A stretch of 64,000 nucleotides of DNA, taken from positions 173,539 to 237,538 of the forward strand of contig JAKSNY010000002.1 of NCBI GenBank assembly GCA_024399495.1, in the 5' to 3' direction. This document shows, in pieces, positions 1 to 8,455 of this stretch. The position numbers were made by a program, and so were the translations under genes. The notes under the pieces were generated by a model, which saw only the letters and a program-made list of their open reading frames with translations, was not told the DNA's origin and did no database searches. Numbering within the stretch: the first letter of the stretch is position 1; every line of letters starts with the position of its first letter. The DNA comes from Paludibacteraceae bacterium (lineage in GTDB: Bacteria > Bacteroidota > Bacteroidia > Bacteroidales > Paludibacteraceae).

Positions 1-1
1 A

Positions 2-943
2 GAGGAGACAGGAGCAGAGATTAAGGCAGATAAGATACTGATATGTACCGGCTCTCAGACAGCACGTCTGCCGATAGAGGGAATAGAGTATGCACTAAGC
101 AGTGATGATGTTTTGGCAAGACCTGTAGAGGCAGAAAATGTGGCGATTATAGGAGGCGGAGTAATAGGAGTGGAATTTGCACAAATGCTTGCAAGATTCG
201 GTTGCGAAGTGTGTATATATGAGTTTCAGAGTGTATTAGTCGCAATGATGGATACTGATGTTTCAAAACAACTTGCAATGCAACTTAAAAAGTTAGGGGT
301 AAAACTCCAATTACAGGCAGCAGTAAGTAAAATAACACCAAAAGACGGTGGTTTTGAGGTAGAGGCAAGCGTTAAGAATAAGCCACATACCGCACAGTAC
401 GATAAGGTTATTGCATGCGTTGGCAGAAAGCCGTTCAGAGACGGAGTTTTGGCAGACGGAGTGGAGCCAAATGAAGATATAAAATTTGCAGGTGATGCTG
501 CAGGAGGCATACAACTTGCACACTACGCATCGGCTCAGGCCACTAATATAGTGGAGGAATGGGCATCGGAGAAAGTTACATTTAATCTTAATTTAGTGCC
601 ACAATGCATATACACCTCACCAGAGGTAGCATCGGTGGGAAAACGTGAGCAAGACTGTGTGGCAGATGAGATTAAGATAGGAATGTACCGTATAAACGGA
701 AACGGCAAGGCACTTATAATGGGAGAGAACAGCGGATTTGTAAAGACCATTTTCTCTGCCGCTACAGGCAAGCTGATAGGAGCACATATAGTAGCCCCTC
801 ATGCCACCGATATTGTAGGAGAGATGGCTATAGCCATTTCAAAAGGGCTTACAGCCAGTGAGATAGGTAGCGTAATTCACGCCCATCCCACCGTATCGGA
901 ATCTATTTTAGAATCAGTAACACAAATTAATTTGTTAAAATAA
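2..943 (+). CDS. lpdA: Dihydrolipoyl dehydrogenase, 5' truncated by window edge
   Basis: C-terminal 313 residues of a pyridine nucleotide-disulfide oxidoreductase; the frame is open from base 2, so the TTG at 113 is an internal codon and not a start. Visible are the NAD-binding Rossmann loop (IIGGGVIGVEFA), an FAD-contact GDAAGG segment, and the C-terminal dimerisation domain with the catalytic His-Glu motif HAHPTVSE. The redox-active CxxxxC disulfide must lie upstream of the window. The enzyme reoxidises dihydrolipoyl groups with NAD+. Its position directly before gcvT suggests it is the L-protein of the glycine cleavage system, although the family also serves 2-oxoacid dehydrogenases. Confidence 0.9.
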   Translation, partial: EETGAEIKADKILICTGSQTARLPIEGIEYALSSDDVLARPVEAENVAIIGGGVIGVEFAQMLARFGCEVCIYEFQSVLVAMMDTDVSKQLAMQLKKLGVKLQLQAAVSKITPKDGGFEVEASVKNKPHTAQYDKVIACVGRKPFRDGVLADGVEPNEDIKFAGDAAGGIQLAHYASAQATNIVEEWASEKVTFNLNLVPQCIYTSPEVASVGKREQDCVADEIKIGMYRINGNGKALIMGENSGFVKTIFSAATGKLIGAHIVAPHATDIVGEMAIAISKGLTASEIGSVIHAHPTVSESILESVTQINLLK

Positions 944-976
944 CTTTCAACTTTTAACTTTCAACTTTCAATTATC
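944..976 (+). repeat. CTTTCAACTTT-type simple repeat before gcvT
   Basis: The whole gap between lpdA and gcvT consists of CTTTCAAC/CTTTTAAC units ending in CAATT just before the gcvT ATG. The same coding-strand motif precedes several other starts in this window (rnfA, rnfD, rnfB, folC, the FtsX-type permease, nhaD). Confidence 0.75.
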
Positions 977-977
977 T

Positions 978-2051
978 ATGAGAACCCCACTTTATGACAT
1001 TCACGTTGCGTCAAACGGACGTATAGTTGAGTTTGGAGGCTTTGAATTGCCTGTTCAGTATGAATCTACAGGTATTAAGGCAGAACACACAGCAGTAAGA
1101 GAGAGCGTAGGTATGTTTGATGTATCACACATGGGAGAGTTTCTGATGTCTGGACCTAATGCAGAAGAGGAACTTAATTATTTGGTTAGTAATCAGGTAG
1201 TAGGATTGCCAAACGGTAAGGTTTTATACTCTCTGATGTGTAATGAGAGCGGAGGCATAGTAGATGACCTTCTTATATACAAGCGTGCAGAGAACAGTTA
1301 CCTTATAGTGGTTAATGCAGCCAATATAGATAAGGATTTTAATTGGATGAAATCTCACTTGCGTAAAGAGGTTACGTTTGAAAATATATCTCCTAAAATA
1401 GGTCAGATTGCAGTGCAGGGACCTAAAGCCATTGATGTTATAAAGCGTCTGTTCCCCGATGCAGACACACTGCATAACTATACATTCCTTGAAACAGAGT
1501 ATGAGGGCGGTTGGTGTGTGCTGTCAAGAACAGGCTACACCGGTGAAGATGGTTTTGAGGTTTATGTAGAGGCTGATAAAGTGGTGGATATGTGGAAATT
1601 GATTATAGAGACAGGCAAGCCTGAAGGCATTATACCTTGCGGCCTTGGAGCCAGAGACACCTTGCGTTTTGAGGCGGGTATGCCACTTTACGGACATGAG
1701 TTAAGAGACAATATACCGGCTAACGAGGTAGGACTTAACTTTGCCATTAAGATGGACAAGGGCGATTTTGTAGGTAGGGAGGCTATATCAAACCACGTAG
1801 CGGCATACTGCCGTAGAGGTATAAAACTGCTTGGCAAGGGTATTGCCAGAGAGGGTAGCCCCGTATATCAGGGAGTACGCCAAATTGGTGTGGTTTCATC
1901 GGGAAATTTCTCCGTTACAAATGGTGTTGCACTTGCTATGGTAAGGGTTATGAAAGGGATTGAGGGCAATGTGGAGGTGGATATCCGTGGCAAGCGTTTC
2001 TCTGCTGAGTTTGTAAAACTTCCGTTTATTGCCAAACAGAACAACAAGTAG
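978..2051 (+). CDS. gcvT: Glycine cleavage system T protein (aminomethyltransferase)
   Basis: 357 residues, normal length for the family. It transfers the methylene group from aminomethyl-lipoyl-H-protein to tetrahydrofolate and releases ammonia. Recognisable are the N-terminal LYDIHVASNGRIVEFGGFEL block, the VSHMGEF segment, the TGYTGEDGFEVY motif and the GARDTLRFEAGMPLYGHEL folate-site region. It follows lpdA, so two parts of the system sit here, while gcvH-gcvPA-gcvPB lie about 19 kb downstream on the same strand. The spacer before it is entirely simple repeat, with no Shine-Dalgarno sequence. Confidence 0.96.
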   Translation: MRTPLYDIHVASNGRIVEFGGFELPVQYESTGIKAEHTAVRESVGMFDVSHMGEFLMSGPNAEEELNYLVSNQVVGLPNGKVLYSLMCNESGGIVDDLLIYKRAENSYLIVVNAANIDKDFNWMKSHLRKEVTFENISPKIGQIAVQGPKAIDVIKRLFPDADTLHNYTFLETEYEGGWCVLSRTGYTGEDGFEVYVEADKVVDMWKLIIETGKPEGIIPCGLGARDTLRFEAGMPLYGHELRDNIPANEVGLNFAIKMDKGDFVGREAISNHVAAYCRRGIKLLGKGIAREGSPVYQGVRQIGVVSSGNFSVTNGVALAMVRVMKGIEGNVEVDIRGKRFSAEFVKLPFIAKQNNK

Positions 2052-2064
2052 GTGCCTTATTCAG

Positions 2065-2137
<73 letters not shown>

Positions 2138-2267
2138 AGCAATGTGCCTTAAAATTTTGCAGGGCAAATTTACAAATTTTTGCATATATTTAGAAACTAT
2201 TTTGTAATAAAAATATTTTTATCTGTAAATATTTTTGTAATCTTTATATTAATTAAATTTTTATGGC

Positions 2268-2308
2268 TAAATTTGCATTGTATCAGATGAATAATAATCA
2301 GGAGGTGA
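2268..2308 (+). promoter_or_regulatory. Possible -7 element and strong Shine-Dalgarno upstream of the winged-helix gene
   Basis: TAAATTTG at 2268-2275 fits the Bacteroidetes TAnnTTTG -7 element, but no good -33 TTTG lies 19-21 nt upstream. AGGAGGTGA at 2300-2308 is a near-perfect anti-16S match, unusual for this phylum, yet it ends 19 nt before the ATG at 2328, which is too far for ordinary initiation. Confidence 0.35.
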
Positions 2309-2327
2309 CTCCATAAATTTTTTAATT

Positions 2328-2525
2328 ATGCAAAATGTTGGTTCAAATGCAGGTCTTGTGTGGCAAGCATTAAATGCAGCGGGTGCTGCTCTTGAGGTTA
2401 AGGCTATTAAAAAAGCTACAAAACTTACAGATAAAGAGGTATATGCCGCTTTCGGTTGGCTTCTTCGTGAAGGTAAAATCTCTGTGGAGGAGAAAGATAA
2501 AGAGGTATTTGTAGCTCTTATCTAA
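2328..2525 (+). CDS. Small winged helix-turn-helix protein (DUF2582 type)
   Basis: 65 residues. The sequence resembles the winged-helix family PF10771: an N-terminal helix (NAGLVWQALN), a recognition-type segment (KKATKLTDKEVYAAFGWLLREGKI) and a terminal beta wing (VEEKDKEVFVAL). The family is common and conserved in Bacteroidetes but has no defined role. It is monocistronic, with its own spacer and a strong terminator after it. DNA binding is inferred from fold only. The start is the only ATG in frame, but the strong Shine-Dalgarno sits unusually far from it. Confidence 0.8.
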   Translation: MQNVGSNAGLVWQALNAAGAALEVKAIKKATKLTDKEVYAAFGWLLREGKISVEEKDKEVFVALI

Positions 2526-2544
2526 TTAATTTGATATTATAAGA

Positions 2545-2578
2545 AAGCCGTGATACATTGAGGTGTCACGGCTTTTTT
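2545..2578 (+). terminator. Rho-independent terminator of the winged-helix gene
   Basis: 12-bp stem AAGCCGTGATAC / GTGTCACGGCTT with one G-T pair and a 6-nt loop, followed directly by TTTTTT. It lies 19 nt after the stop codon. Confidence 0.9.
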
Positions 2579-2605
2579 ATTGCTCTAAATAGAATCTGCC
2601 TTAAA

Positions 2606-3790
2606 TCAGTTAAGTTTGTATCCCCATCGGGTAACGTATGATACTGAACGTATCAGGTACATTACAATAAACGGATATATGGCAGGGTTAAACTCCTGCT
2701 CCAATGCAAAACTGCCTAATAAGAACAGAGTAAGAACCACACTTACAATCATATAATAGAATTTCTCATATCTGTGCAGACTATTGAATATGGCAAAAAT
2801 CAATGGAATGCCCATAAATGGGTTCAGCCATATTATATTGAAATTGGCTCCTGTAAACGGATGTTTTGAGAATAATATAAGGAATAGGATAAGGCACCCG
2901 AAAAGTCCGTTTGCTGAGAATATTATGGCATCAAACCATCTTAGATTCAAATGCTTGATTATAGCATAGACGCTAAGTGCAGCCACTAACACACATAGTA
3001 TTATACCTAATGTAAGAGGAGACATCCAAGGTTCAGGATTTACAAGAGTGTTTTCTGATATTACTATTTTCTGTAGAGTAAGGTTTACTGTGGTGTCTGC
3101 CTTTACTATTGTTGTTTGTGATACTGTATTCCCCAGAATTTCAGGAAGAAACATCTTCTCATACGGAGTGGCTTCACGGTCAAGCCCTCTGCCTAAACAG
3201 AGGTCAAATCCTAATTGGCTCCAAGGTGATGTCTCAGTATAGAGCATAATTGCATCACGGAAAGAAAGACCGCTGCCAGAAACATCGGGGTAGGTGAGTT
3301 CTCCGTTAATATTCTGCTCAAATATGTCACGCAGTTTGGTAGAGCAGTTGTTGAAGATGAAATTGTATCGATAGACACTGTTTTCAGGTCTGATATTATC
3401 CATAAGGAATACCCACAACGCTATTTTTTCATCTTGAGTAAGATTAAGTACGTTTTCTGTAACGCCAGAGCCACGCAAAATGTATTCCATAATGAAATCG
3501 GCGGTAGAGCATACACCTACAGAATAATCTGTCTTGCCACGTACAAAACGATAGATGAAATCCTCTTGATTAAAATCAAAAAGCCCGTAGTTGAATGTAA
3601 CGTCTATGTCTTTGCTTGGGTCAAGAACTCTGATGCCTGAATGCCCGAACAACTCATATATTTCCGTACCAGGGGAGCATGTAATAAGTGATATCTGTGC
3701 ATCTTGACTAAGAATATTGTTATTTGCGGCAACTGTGCCACATAAGAACAGCATCAATATAGGAGTAATGATTTTAATAATTTGCTTCAT
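2606..3790 (-). CDS. DUF4105 membrane protein with signal peptide
   Basis: 394 residues from the ATG at 3790; a longer frame to 3829 would overlap phoH, and the shorter start gives a clean signal peptide (KQIIKIITPILMLFLCG). Residues about 25-230 form the DUF4105 region (related to Lnb N-terminal periplasmic domains), with the conserved GHSGIRV and NNCSTKLRD segments whose His and Cys look catalytic-like. The C-terminal 140 residues hold about five hydrophobic membrane segments. No substrate is known. It is the last gene of the minus-strand run that begins at rseC/rnfB, following phoH with a 19-nt gap. Confidence 0.82.
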   Translation of the reverse strand: MKQIIKIITPILMLFLCGTVAANNNILSQDAQISLITCSPGTEIYELFGHSGIRVLDPSKDIDVTFNYGLFDFNQEDFIYRFVRGKTDYSVGVCSTADFIMEYILRGSGVTENVLNLTQDEKIALWVFLMDNIRPENSVYRYNFIFNNCSTKLRDIFEQNINGELTYPDVSGSGLSFRDAIMLYTETSPWSQLGFDLCLGRGLDREATPYEKMFLPEILGNTVSQTTIVKADTTVNLTLQKIVISENTLVNPEPWMSPLTLGIILCVLVAALSVYAIIKHLNLRWFDAIIFSANGLFGCLILFLILFSKHPFTGANFNIIWLNPFMGIPLIFAIFNSLHRYEKFYYMIVSVVLTLFLLGSFALEQEFNPAIYPFIVMYLIRSVSYVTRWGYKLN

Positions 3791-3809
3791 ATTGTGTTGT
3801 ATTAGATTA

Positions 3810-5129
3810 TTATAACAGATTGCTTGCAAGTTCTGACAGGTAACTGCGTTCGCCCTTAACTAAGTTTACGTGAGCAAATATTTCTTGTCCACGCATCTTA
3901 TCTATAGTATATACTAAACCGTTAGACATCATATCCAGATAAGGTTGGTCTATTTGCTGAACATCGCCTGTAAACACCACTTTAGTATTTTCTCCGGCTC
4001 TTGTAATGATGGTCTTAATCTCATGTGGGGTAAGGTTTTGTGCCTCATCTACAATAATATAGGCATCGCTAAGGCTTCTACCCCTAATGTAAGCAAGTGC
4101 CTCAATAACCAACTGACCCGATGACTGCATCTCCTGTATGGCAGTGTTTTCTCTGCTCTCTGCAGAGAACTGATGGCGTATAACGTTAAGATTGTCAAAC
4201 AGTGGCTGCATATAAGGGGTTATTTTCTCTTTCTCTGTACCTGGCAAGAATCCTAAATCCTTGTTTGCAAGTGCCACAATAGGGCGTGCAAGAAGAATCT
4301 GCTTGTAATCATTGCGTTTTTCAAGTGCTGCGGCTAAAGCCAGAAGAGTTTTACCTGTTCCTGCCTTGCCTGTTATACATACCAACTTTATATCGTCATC
4401 AAGCAGGGCGTTCATGGCAAAAGACTGCTCAGAGTTACGTGGCTCAATGCCAAAAGCTCTCTCTTTTTGCACCTTTACAACCGTCTCATAATTAGGGTTA
4501 TAGCGTGCCATAATGGAGTTCCGCTCACTCTTTAGTACAAAATACTGATTAGAAACAATGTCCTTCTCAAAATCAAGACTGCTTTTAGGAACGCCAGCCG
4601 CAGTGCTGTACATACGGTCTATTATGGCTGCATCAATCCCTTCAAACACCTCATGAGCCTTCTCAAAAATATCTGTACTTGTAATTTTATCGTTGAAATA
4701 ATCCTCTGAAAGCAAGTTTATGGCACGAGCTTTCATTCTTAGGTTTATATCCTTAGTGACAAGAATGGTCTTGTGTTTCTTGTCTTTGGTAGCCAAATAA
4801 TCTAAAAAGGCTAAAATCCTGTGGTCGTTTATATTCTCAATAAAGGCACGCTTTACATTATCAGATGGCTCCTGAGGCAATGCAATAAACAGTTTTCCAA
4901 GTCCCTCACCAAGCGATGCACCTTTCTTAAACAAGTCATTGTCAGAGATTTCGTCCAATTCACGGGCAAACTGACGAGCATTGTAGTTGATTTCTTCATT
5001 ACCTTTCTTAAACTTGTCTAACTCCTCTAAAACAACAATAGGTATATAGATATCGTTCTCCTGAAAATTATAGATACACTTGTAATCGTGTAGTATTACA
5101 TTAGTGTCTAATACAAAATTTTTTTTCAT
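3810..5129 (-). CDS. PhoH-family ATPase with N-terminal PIN domain
   Basis: 439 residues. Residues 1-140 form a PIN (RNase) domain: FVLDTNVIL with Asp8, the EELDKF acidic site, and ILVTKDINLR. Residues about 235-439 are the PhoH NTPase, with Walker A GKAGTGKT near residues 254-261 and Walker B IIVDEAQN. The combination matches the YlaK/PhoH2 group, in which an RNA helicase-like motor is joined to a ribonuclease; a role in RNA turnover is inferred from the family. It lies 23 nt after the small HMA-like gene in the same direction as the Rnf genes, with no terminator visible between. Confidence 0.9.
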   Translation of the reverse strand: MKKNFVLDTNVILHDYKCIYNFQENDIYIPIVVLEELDKFKKGNEEINYNARQFARELDEISDNDLFKKGASLGEGLGKLFIALPQEPSDNVKRAFIENINDHRILAFLDYLATKDKKHKTILVTKDINLRMKARAINLLSEDYFNDKITSTDIFEKAHEVFEGIDAAIIDRMYSTAAGVPKSSLDFEKDIVSNQYFVLKSERNSIMARYNPNYETVVKVQKERAFGIEPRNSEQSFAMNALLDDDIKLVCITGKAGTGKTLLALAAALEKRNDYKQILLARPIVALANKDLGFLPGTEKEKITPYMQPLFDNLNVIRHQFSAESRENTAIQEMQSSGQLVIEALAYIRGRSLSDAYIIVDEAQNLTPHEIKTIITRAGENTKVVFTGDVQQIDQPYLDMMSNGLVYTIDKMRGQEIFAHVNLVKGERSYLSELASNLL

Positions 5130-5152
5130 AGTGGTAATAAAATGATTTAATT

Positions 5153-5515
5153 TTAAGGCATTGAGTTAGGTATAGGGTGGGTGGCATTCAGGCAACCCTC
5201 AGGGCTCCCGAAACAACCCACTTCAAGTGCATTTGCCGTATAGCCTGCATCTTTAAACATTTTCTGCAAATTGCTTACAGTGTTTTTGGCTCCGTCAAAC
5301 GTAATTACAACCTCTTGTTTGTTTGTATCAATCTTACTCTCCAATATGCCGTCTTGTTCTTTAATGGCATCTGATATTTTAGAGTTTGCATTCTTGTCCA
5401 TCATCACTAAAAATGTGACGGTAACTTGTGTCTTGTCAGACATTTGTCTCTTTTTTGCAAAAATAAATGAGCAAATAAAAGTGAATATTAATGTGAACAT
5501 AATTATCTTTTTCAT
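5153..5515 (-). CDS. Secreted HMA-like (heavy-metal-associated fold) protein lacking CxxC
   Basis: 120 residues with a signal peptide (IIMFTLIFTFICSFIFA). The mature part follows the beta-alpha-beta-beta-alpha-beta pattern of HMA/MerP proteins: VTVTFLVMMDKNANSKIS, DGILESKIDTNKQEVVITF and NLQKMFKDAGYTANAL. The metal-binding loop that would carry CxxC reads MDKNANS instead, so classic soft-metal binding there is lost. A different Cys pair (CX6C) sits near the C-terminus, after the fold. It lies 26 nt after rnfA in the same direction. A protein-protein or redox role is possible; function is unknown. Confidence 0.65.
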   Translation of the reverse strand: MKKIIMFTLIFTFICSFIFAKKRQMSDKTQVTVTFLVMMDKNANSKISDAIKEQDGILESKIDTNKQEVVITFDGAKNTVSNLQKMFKDAGYTANALEVGCFGSPEGCLNATHPIPNSMP

Positions 5516-5541
5516 AGTAACCCGATGTTAAAATTCCGTTT

Positions 5542-6114
5542 TTATACAACTCCTGCAAAACCCATAAACGCCATAGCCAAAATGCCGGCGGTTACAAGAG
5601 CGATAGGGGTGCCGTTCATCGCTTTAGGCAGGTTTACAAGTTCTAACTGCTGGCGTATGCCAGCAAACAGTATAAGAGCCACTCCGTATCCTATGGCTGT
5701 GGATATGGCATAAACAATGCTCTCAACCAGAGTAAAATCCTTTTGTATTACAATTAGTGCAACACCAAGTATGGTACAGTTAGTGGTTATAAGAGGCAGA
5801 AATATACCCAAAGCCTGATATAGAGCAGGAGATACTTTCTTTAGCACAATCTCCACCATCTGCACAAGTGCCGCTATCACTAATATAAATGTAAGTGTCT
5901 GTAGAAACCCTATGCCAAGTGGATCAAGTACATATTTCTGTAGCAGAAATGTACATATTGTGGCTATAGTCATAACAAATGCCACTGCGGCAGACATTCC
6001 AATGGCAGTATCTACCTTTTTAGATACCCCAAGGAATGGGCATATACCTAAGAATTGTGACAACACTATGTTGTTCACAAAAACCGCTGCAATAAATATT
6101 ATTATATAATGCAT
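5542..6114 (-). CDS. rnfA: Rnf electron-transport complex subunit A
   Basis: 190 residues, six predicted membrane helices, family length. RnfA is one of the two inner-membrane subunits (with RnfE) that form the ion and electron path of the ferredoxin:NAD+ oxidoreductase. The N-terminus (FVNNIVLSQFLGICPFLGVSKK) is the diagnostic RnfA/NqrE block, with the Cys of GICPF likely contributing to the intramembrane Fe-S cluster known in the family. It is the last rnf gene, separated from rnfE by 119 nt of composite simple repeat. Confidence 0.97.
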   Translation of the reverse strand: MHYIIIFIAAVFVNNIVLSQFLGICPFLGVSKKVDTAIGMSAAVAFVMTIATICTFLLQKYVLDPLGIGFLQTLTFILVIAALVQMVEIVLKKVSPALYQALGIFLPLITTNCTILGVALIVIQKDFTLVESIVYAISTAIGYGVALILFAGIRQQLELVNLPKAMNGTPIALVTAGILAMAFMGFAGVV

Positions 6115-6233
6115 AATTGAAAGTTGAAAATTGAAAGTTGAAAATTGAAAGTTGACTGCGTTAGCTGACTGAAAGTAAAGTTAAAAGTTAAAAGTTATTC
6201 ATACATCATACATCATACATCATACATAATCTT
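6115..6233 (-). repeat. Composite simple-repeat spacer between rnfE and rnfA
   Basis: On the coding (minus) strand, after the rnfE stop, come four ATGTATGATG-type units, then AATAAC and CTTTTAAC/CTTTCAAC units interrupted by a short unique piece (CAGTCAGCTAACGCAGTC), running up to the rnfA start. The same unique piece recurs upstream of the FtsX-type permease near 55180-55200. Confidence 0.8.
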
Positions 6234-6821
6234 TTACCCTTTTGTTCCTAAATGATTTTTTAGTGCTATCAGCAGTCCAAGTGTGATGAATGCACCTGGA
6301 GCAAGTATAAACAGTATCATTCCGTAATCATCAGGGAATATAGTAAAATTAAATATCTTGCCTGTTCCAAGTAACTCCCTTACACAGCCAAGAATAGTAA
6401 GTGCAAGAGTAAATCCAAGACCCATTCCAATGCCGTCAAGTGCGGAATCAAACACATTATTGTTTGCCGCGTAAGCCTCCGCACGTCCTAAAACTATACA
6501 GTTTACAACAATAAGCGGAATAAACAAACCCAATGTGGCGTTTAAATCGGGTAGATACGCCTCCATACATAATTGTAGTACAGTTACAAAAGATGCTATA
6601 ATTACAATGTATGCCGGAATATGAACCTTGTCAGGAACCAGATTCCTTACGGCTGATATTAGTATGTTTGAACAAATCAGTACAAACGTGGTGGCAAGTC
6701 CCATACTCATTCCGTTTATTGCACTTGTAGTGGTGGCAAGGGTAGGGCACATGCCAAGAATCAGTACAAATGTAGGATTCTCCTTTATAATTCCGTTAAG
6801 TATGATTTTTAATTTATTCAT
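6234..6821 (-). CDS. rnfE: Rnf complex subunit E
   Basis: 195 residues with six hydrophobic segments. It is homologous to RnfA by inverted-topology duplication and pairs with it in the membrane. The N-terminal NPTFVLILGMCPTLATTTSA is the diagnostic motif, with the intramembrane Cys in GMCP. Its start overlaps the end of rnfG by 4 nt (ATGA), so translation is probably coupled. Confidence 0.97.
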   Translation of the reverse strand: MNKLKIILNGIIKENPTFVLILGMCPTLATTTSAINGMSMGLATTFVLICSNILISAVRNLVPDKVHIPAYIVIIASFVTVLQLCMEAYLPDLNATLGLFIPLIVVNCIVLGRAEAYAANNNVFDSALDGIGMGLGFTLALTILGCVRELLGTGKIFNFTIFPDDYGMILFILAPGAFITLGLLIALKNHLGTKG

Positions 6822-7387
6822 TCCATACCTCCTTCTTGTACGTTCAGTTCTTTTACAATATTACTAAATAATCCATCGGCATTGTTTACTGCCTTCAGAA
6901 ATCCTCTTGATGAGATGGTTGCCGCCGTAATTGCATCAATGTCACCTCCGTCTTTTTTTACTGCAAAAGTCTCAATAGCGTGCCTACCTGGAATTGATTT
7001 CTTGAACCAAGTGTCCATTTTTGCACCCAAACCTGGAGTCTCATTGTGTTCCAATACAGCGTAGTCTATAATTTCCCCATCGGGTTTATAACTTATCATA
7101 ACTTTAAATTTACCGCCATATCCACTTGATACAGAGGTTATTGCAACGCCTACTAATGTATCGCCCATGTAAGCCCCATATACAGGAGTGTCCATAATGA
7201 CGGTATCTAAAAGGGCTGTGAATTCAGGTAGTATGTTTTTAAGCTTCTCTTGCGTAGAAAGTGCCTGGGCATTATCCCTATCCTCCTGAGTGGCCTCGTA
7301 TGCCAACGCTAAAACTCCACCCATTATCAGTGATATCAGTGTCAGTGATAACACCATAGCGGTAAATGTGTCTTTTACTCTTTTCAT
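6818..7387 (-). CDS. rnfG: Rnf complex subunit G (FMN-binding)
   Basis: 189 residues: one N-terminal membrane anchor (FTAMVLSLTLISLIMGGVLA) and an extracytoplasmic FMN-binding domain. The flavinylation site, usually (S/T)GAT near the C-terminus, reads ITAATISSRGF, where the last Thr is the expected covalent FMN attachment point and the usual Gly is Ala. It overlaps rnfD and rnfE by 4 nt on each side. Confidence 0.94.
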   Translation of the reverse strand: MKRVKDTFTAMVLSLTLISLIMGGVLALAYEATQEDRDNAQALSTQEKLKNILPEFTALLDTVIMDTPVYGAYMGDTLVGVAITSVSSGYGGKFKVMISYKPDGEIIDYAVLEHNETPGLGAKMDTWFKKSIPGRHAIETFAVKKDGGDIDAITAATISSRGFLKAVNNADGLFSNIVKELNVQEGGME

Positions 7388-8391
7388 AATTTGGAGAATG
7401 GTTTAGGTTTAATGTAATTGTTTATAAGCGGAGTCACTCCGTTCATTATAAGAATGGCAAACGACATTCCTTCAGGATAGTTGCCCCATACCCTTATTAT
7501 AACGGTTATTAACCCGATACCTACACCGTAGATTATTTGCCCCCAATGAGTCATAGGTGATGTGGCGTAATCGGTTGCCATAAATATGGAACCAAGCAGC
7601 AGACCACCTGTAAGAATATGTGTAAGAGGGTCAGCCATTATAAGAGGGTTGTGGGCATGCAATATCCAAGTGAATATGGCTACTGTGGCAAGTATGCTTA
7701 CTGGTATATGCCAAGTAATTGTCTTTGTGCATATTAAGTATATGCCGCCTATCAGTAACGCCAATGCACAAATCTCTCCCATACTTCCCCCGATGTTGCC
7801 AATAAGCAGTTGCAGATAATCAGGAACTTGCCCTATTGCCTGTGTGGCTTCTTTAATTGCTGTGGCAGATGAAGTTGCATCAACTTTTAATTGTGCTATC
7901 TCTTTTATGTAAGCAAGAGGTGTGGCACCTGTCTCAGCATCTAAATAGTGCATACTAAGAGGTATAGGACGTGGCCATGTGGTCATAGCGGCAGGGAAAG
8001 ATATAAGCAGGAACACTCTGCCTGTAAGTGCAGGGTTGAACGGATTGTTACCAAGTCCGCCAAAAACCATCTTGCCTATTCCTATTGCAAATGCCGCTCC
8101 CAATACCGCCATCCACCAAGGTAGGTTAGATGGTAAGTTAAATGAGAGTAACAAGCCTGTAAGCAGGGCAGAGCAGTCACAAATGGTAGGCTCACGTTTT
8201 AGCATGAATTTCTGTATCACGTATTCAAATACTACGCATGACACCATACATGTGAGGCTCACTATCAGAGCACCCAACCCAAAGAAATACAAGGCAACAA
8301 GATATGCCGGAATCAGAGCGTATATAACCCGCCGCATATTCTTCTGAATACTGTTGCCACTGTGCGTATGTGGGGAATTACTTATTATCAT
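7384..8391 (-). CDS. rnfD: Rnf complex subunit D
   Basis: 335 residues with about nine membrane helices. The motif ETGATPLAYIK contains the Thr that carries covalent FMN in RnfD/NqrB proteins, and GGLGNNPFNPALTGRVFL and MATDYATSPMT are conserved family blocks. It is separated from rnfC by a 64-nt spacer of composite simple repeat and overlaps rnfG by 4 nt. Confidence 0.97.
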   Translation of the reverse strand: MIISNSPHTHSGNSIQKNMRRVIYALIPAYLVALYFFGLGALIVSLTCMVSCVVFEYVIQKFMLKREPTICDCSALLTGLLLSFNLPSNLPWWMAVLGAAFAIGIGKMVFGGLGNNPFNPALTGRVFLLISFPAAMTTWPRPIPLSMHYLDAETGATPLAYIKEIAQLKVDATSSATAIKEATQAIGQVPDYLQLLIGNIGGSMGEICALALLIGGIYLICTKTITWHIPVSILATVAIFTWILHAHNPLIMADPLTHILTGGLLLGSIFMATDYATSPMTHWGQIIYGVGIGLITVIIRVWGNYPEGMSFAILIMNGVTPLINNYIKPKPFSKL

Positions 8392-8455
8392 TAATTGAAA
8401 GTTGAAAGTTAAAAGTTATTCATACATCATACATTATACATCATACATTGAAAAA
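8392..8455 (-). repeat. Composite simple-repeat spacer between rnfC and rnfD
   Basis: The coding (minus) strand reads, after the rnfC stop, three to four ATGTATGATG/ATGTATAATG units, AATAAC, then CTTTTAACTTTCAACTTTCAATTA to the rnfD start region. The order and orientation match the rnfE/rnfA and rseC/rnfB spacers. Confidence 0.8.

Noticed and set aside
113-943. A complete 276-residue reductase starting at TTG 113
   Set aside because: The frame is open to the window edge and the upstream codons (ADKILICTGSQTARLPIEG) are typical lipoamide dehydrogenase sequence, so the gene is cut by the window.
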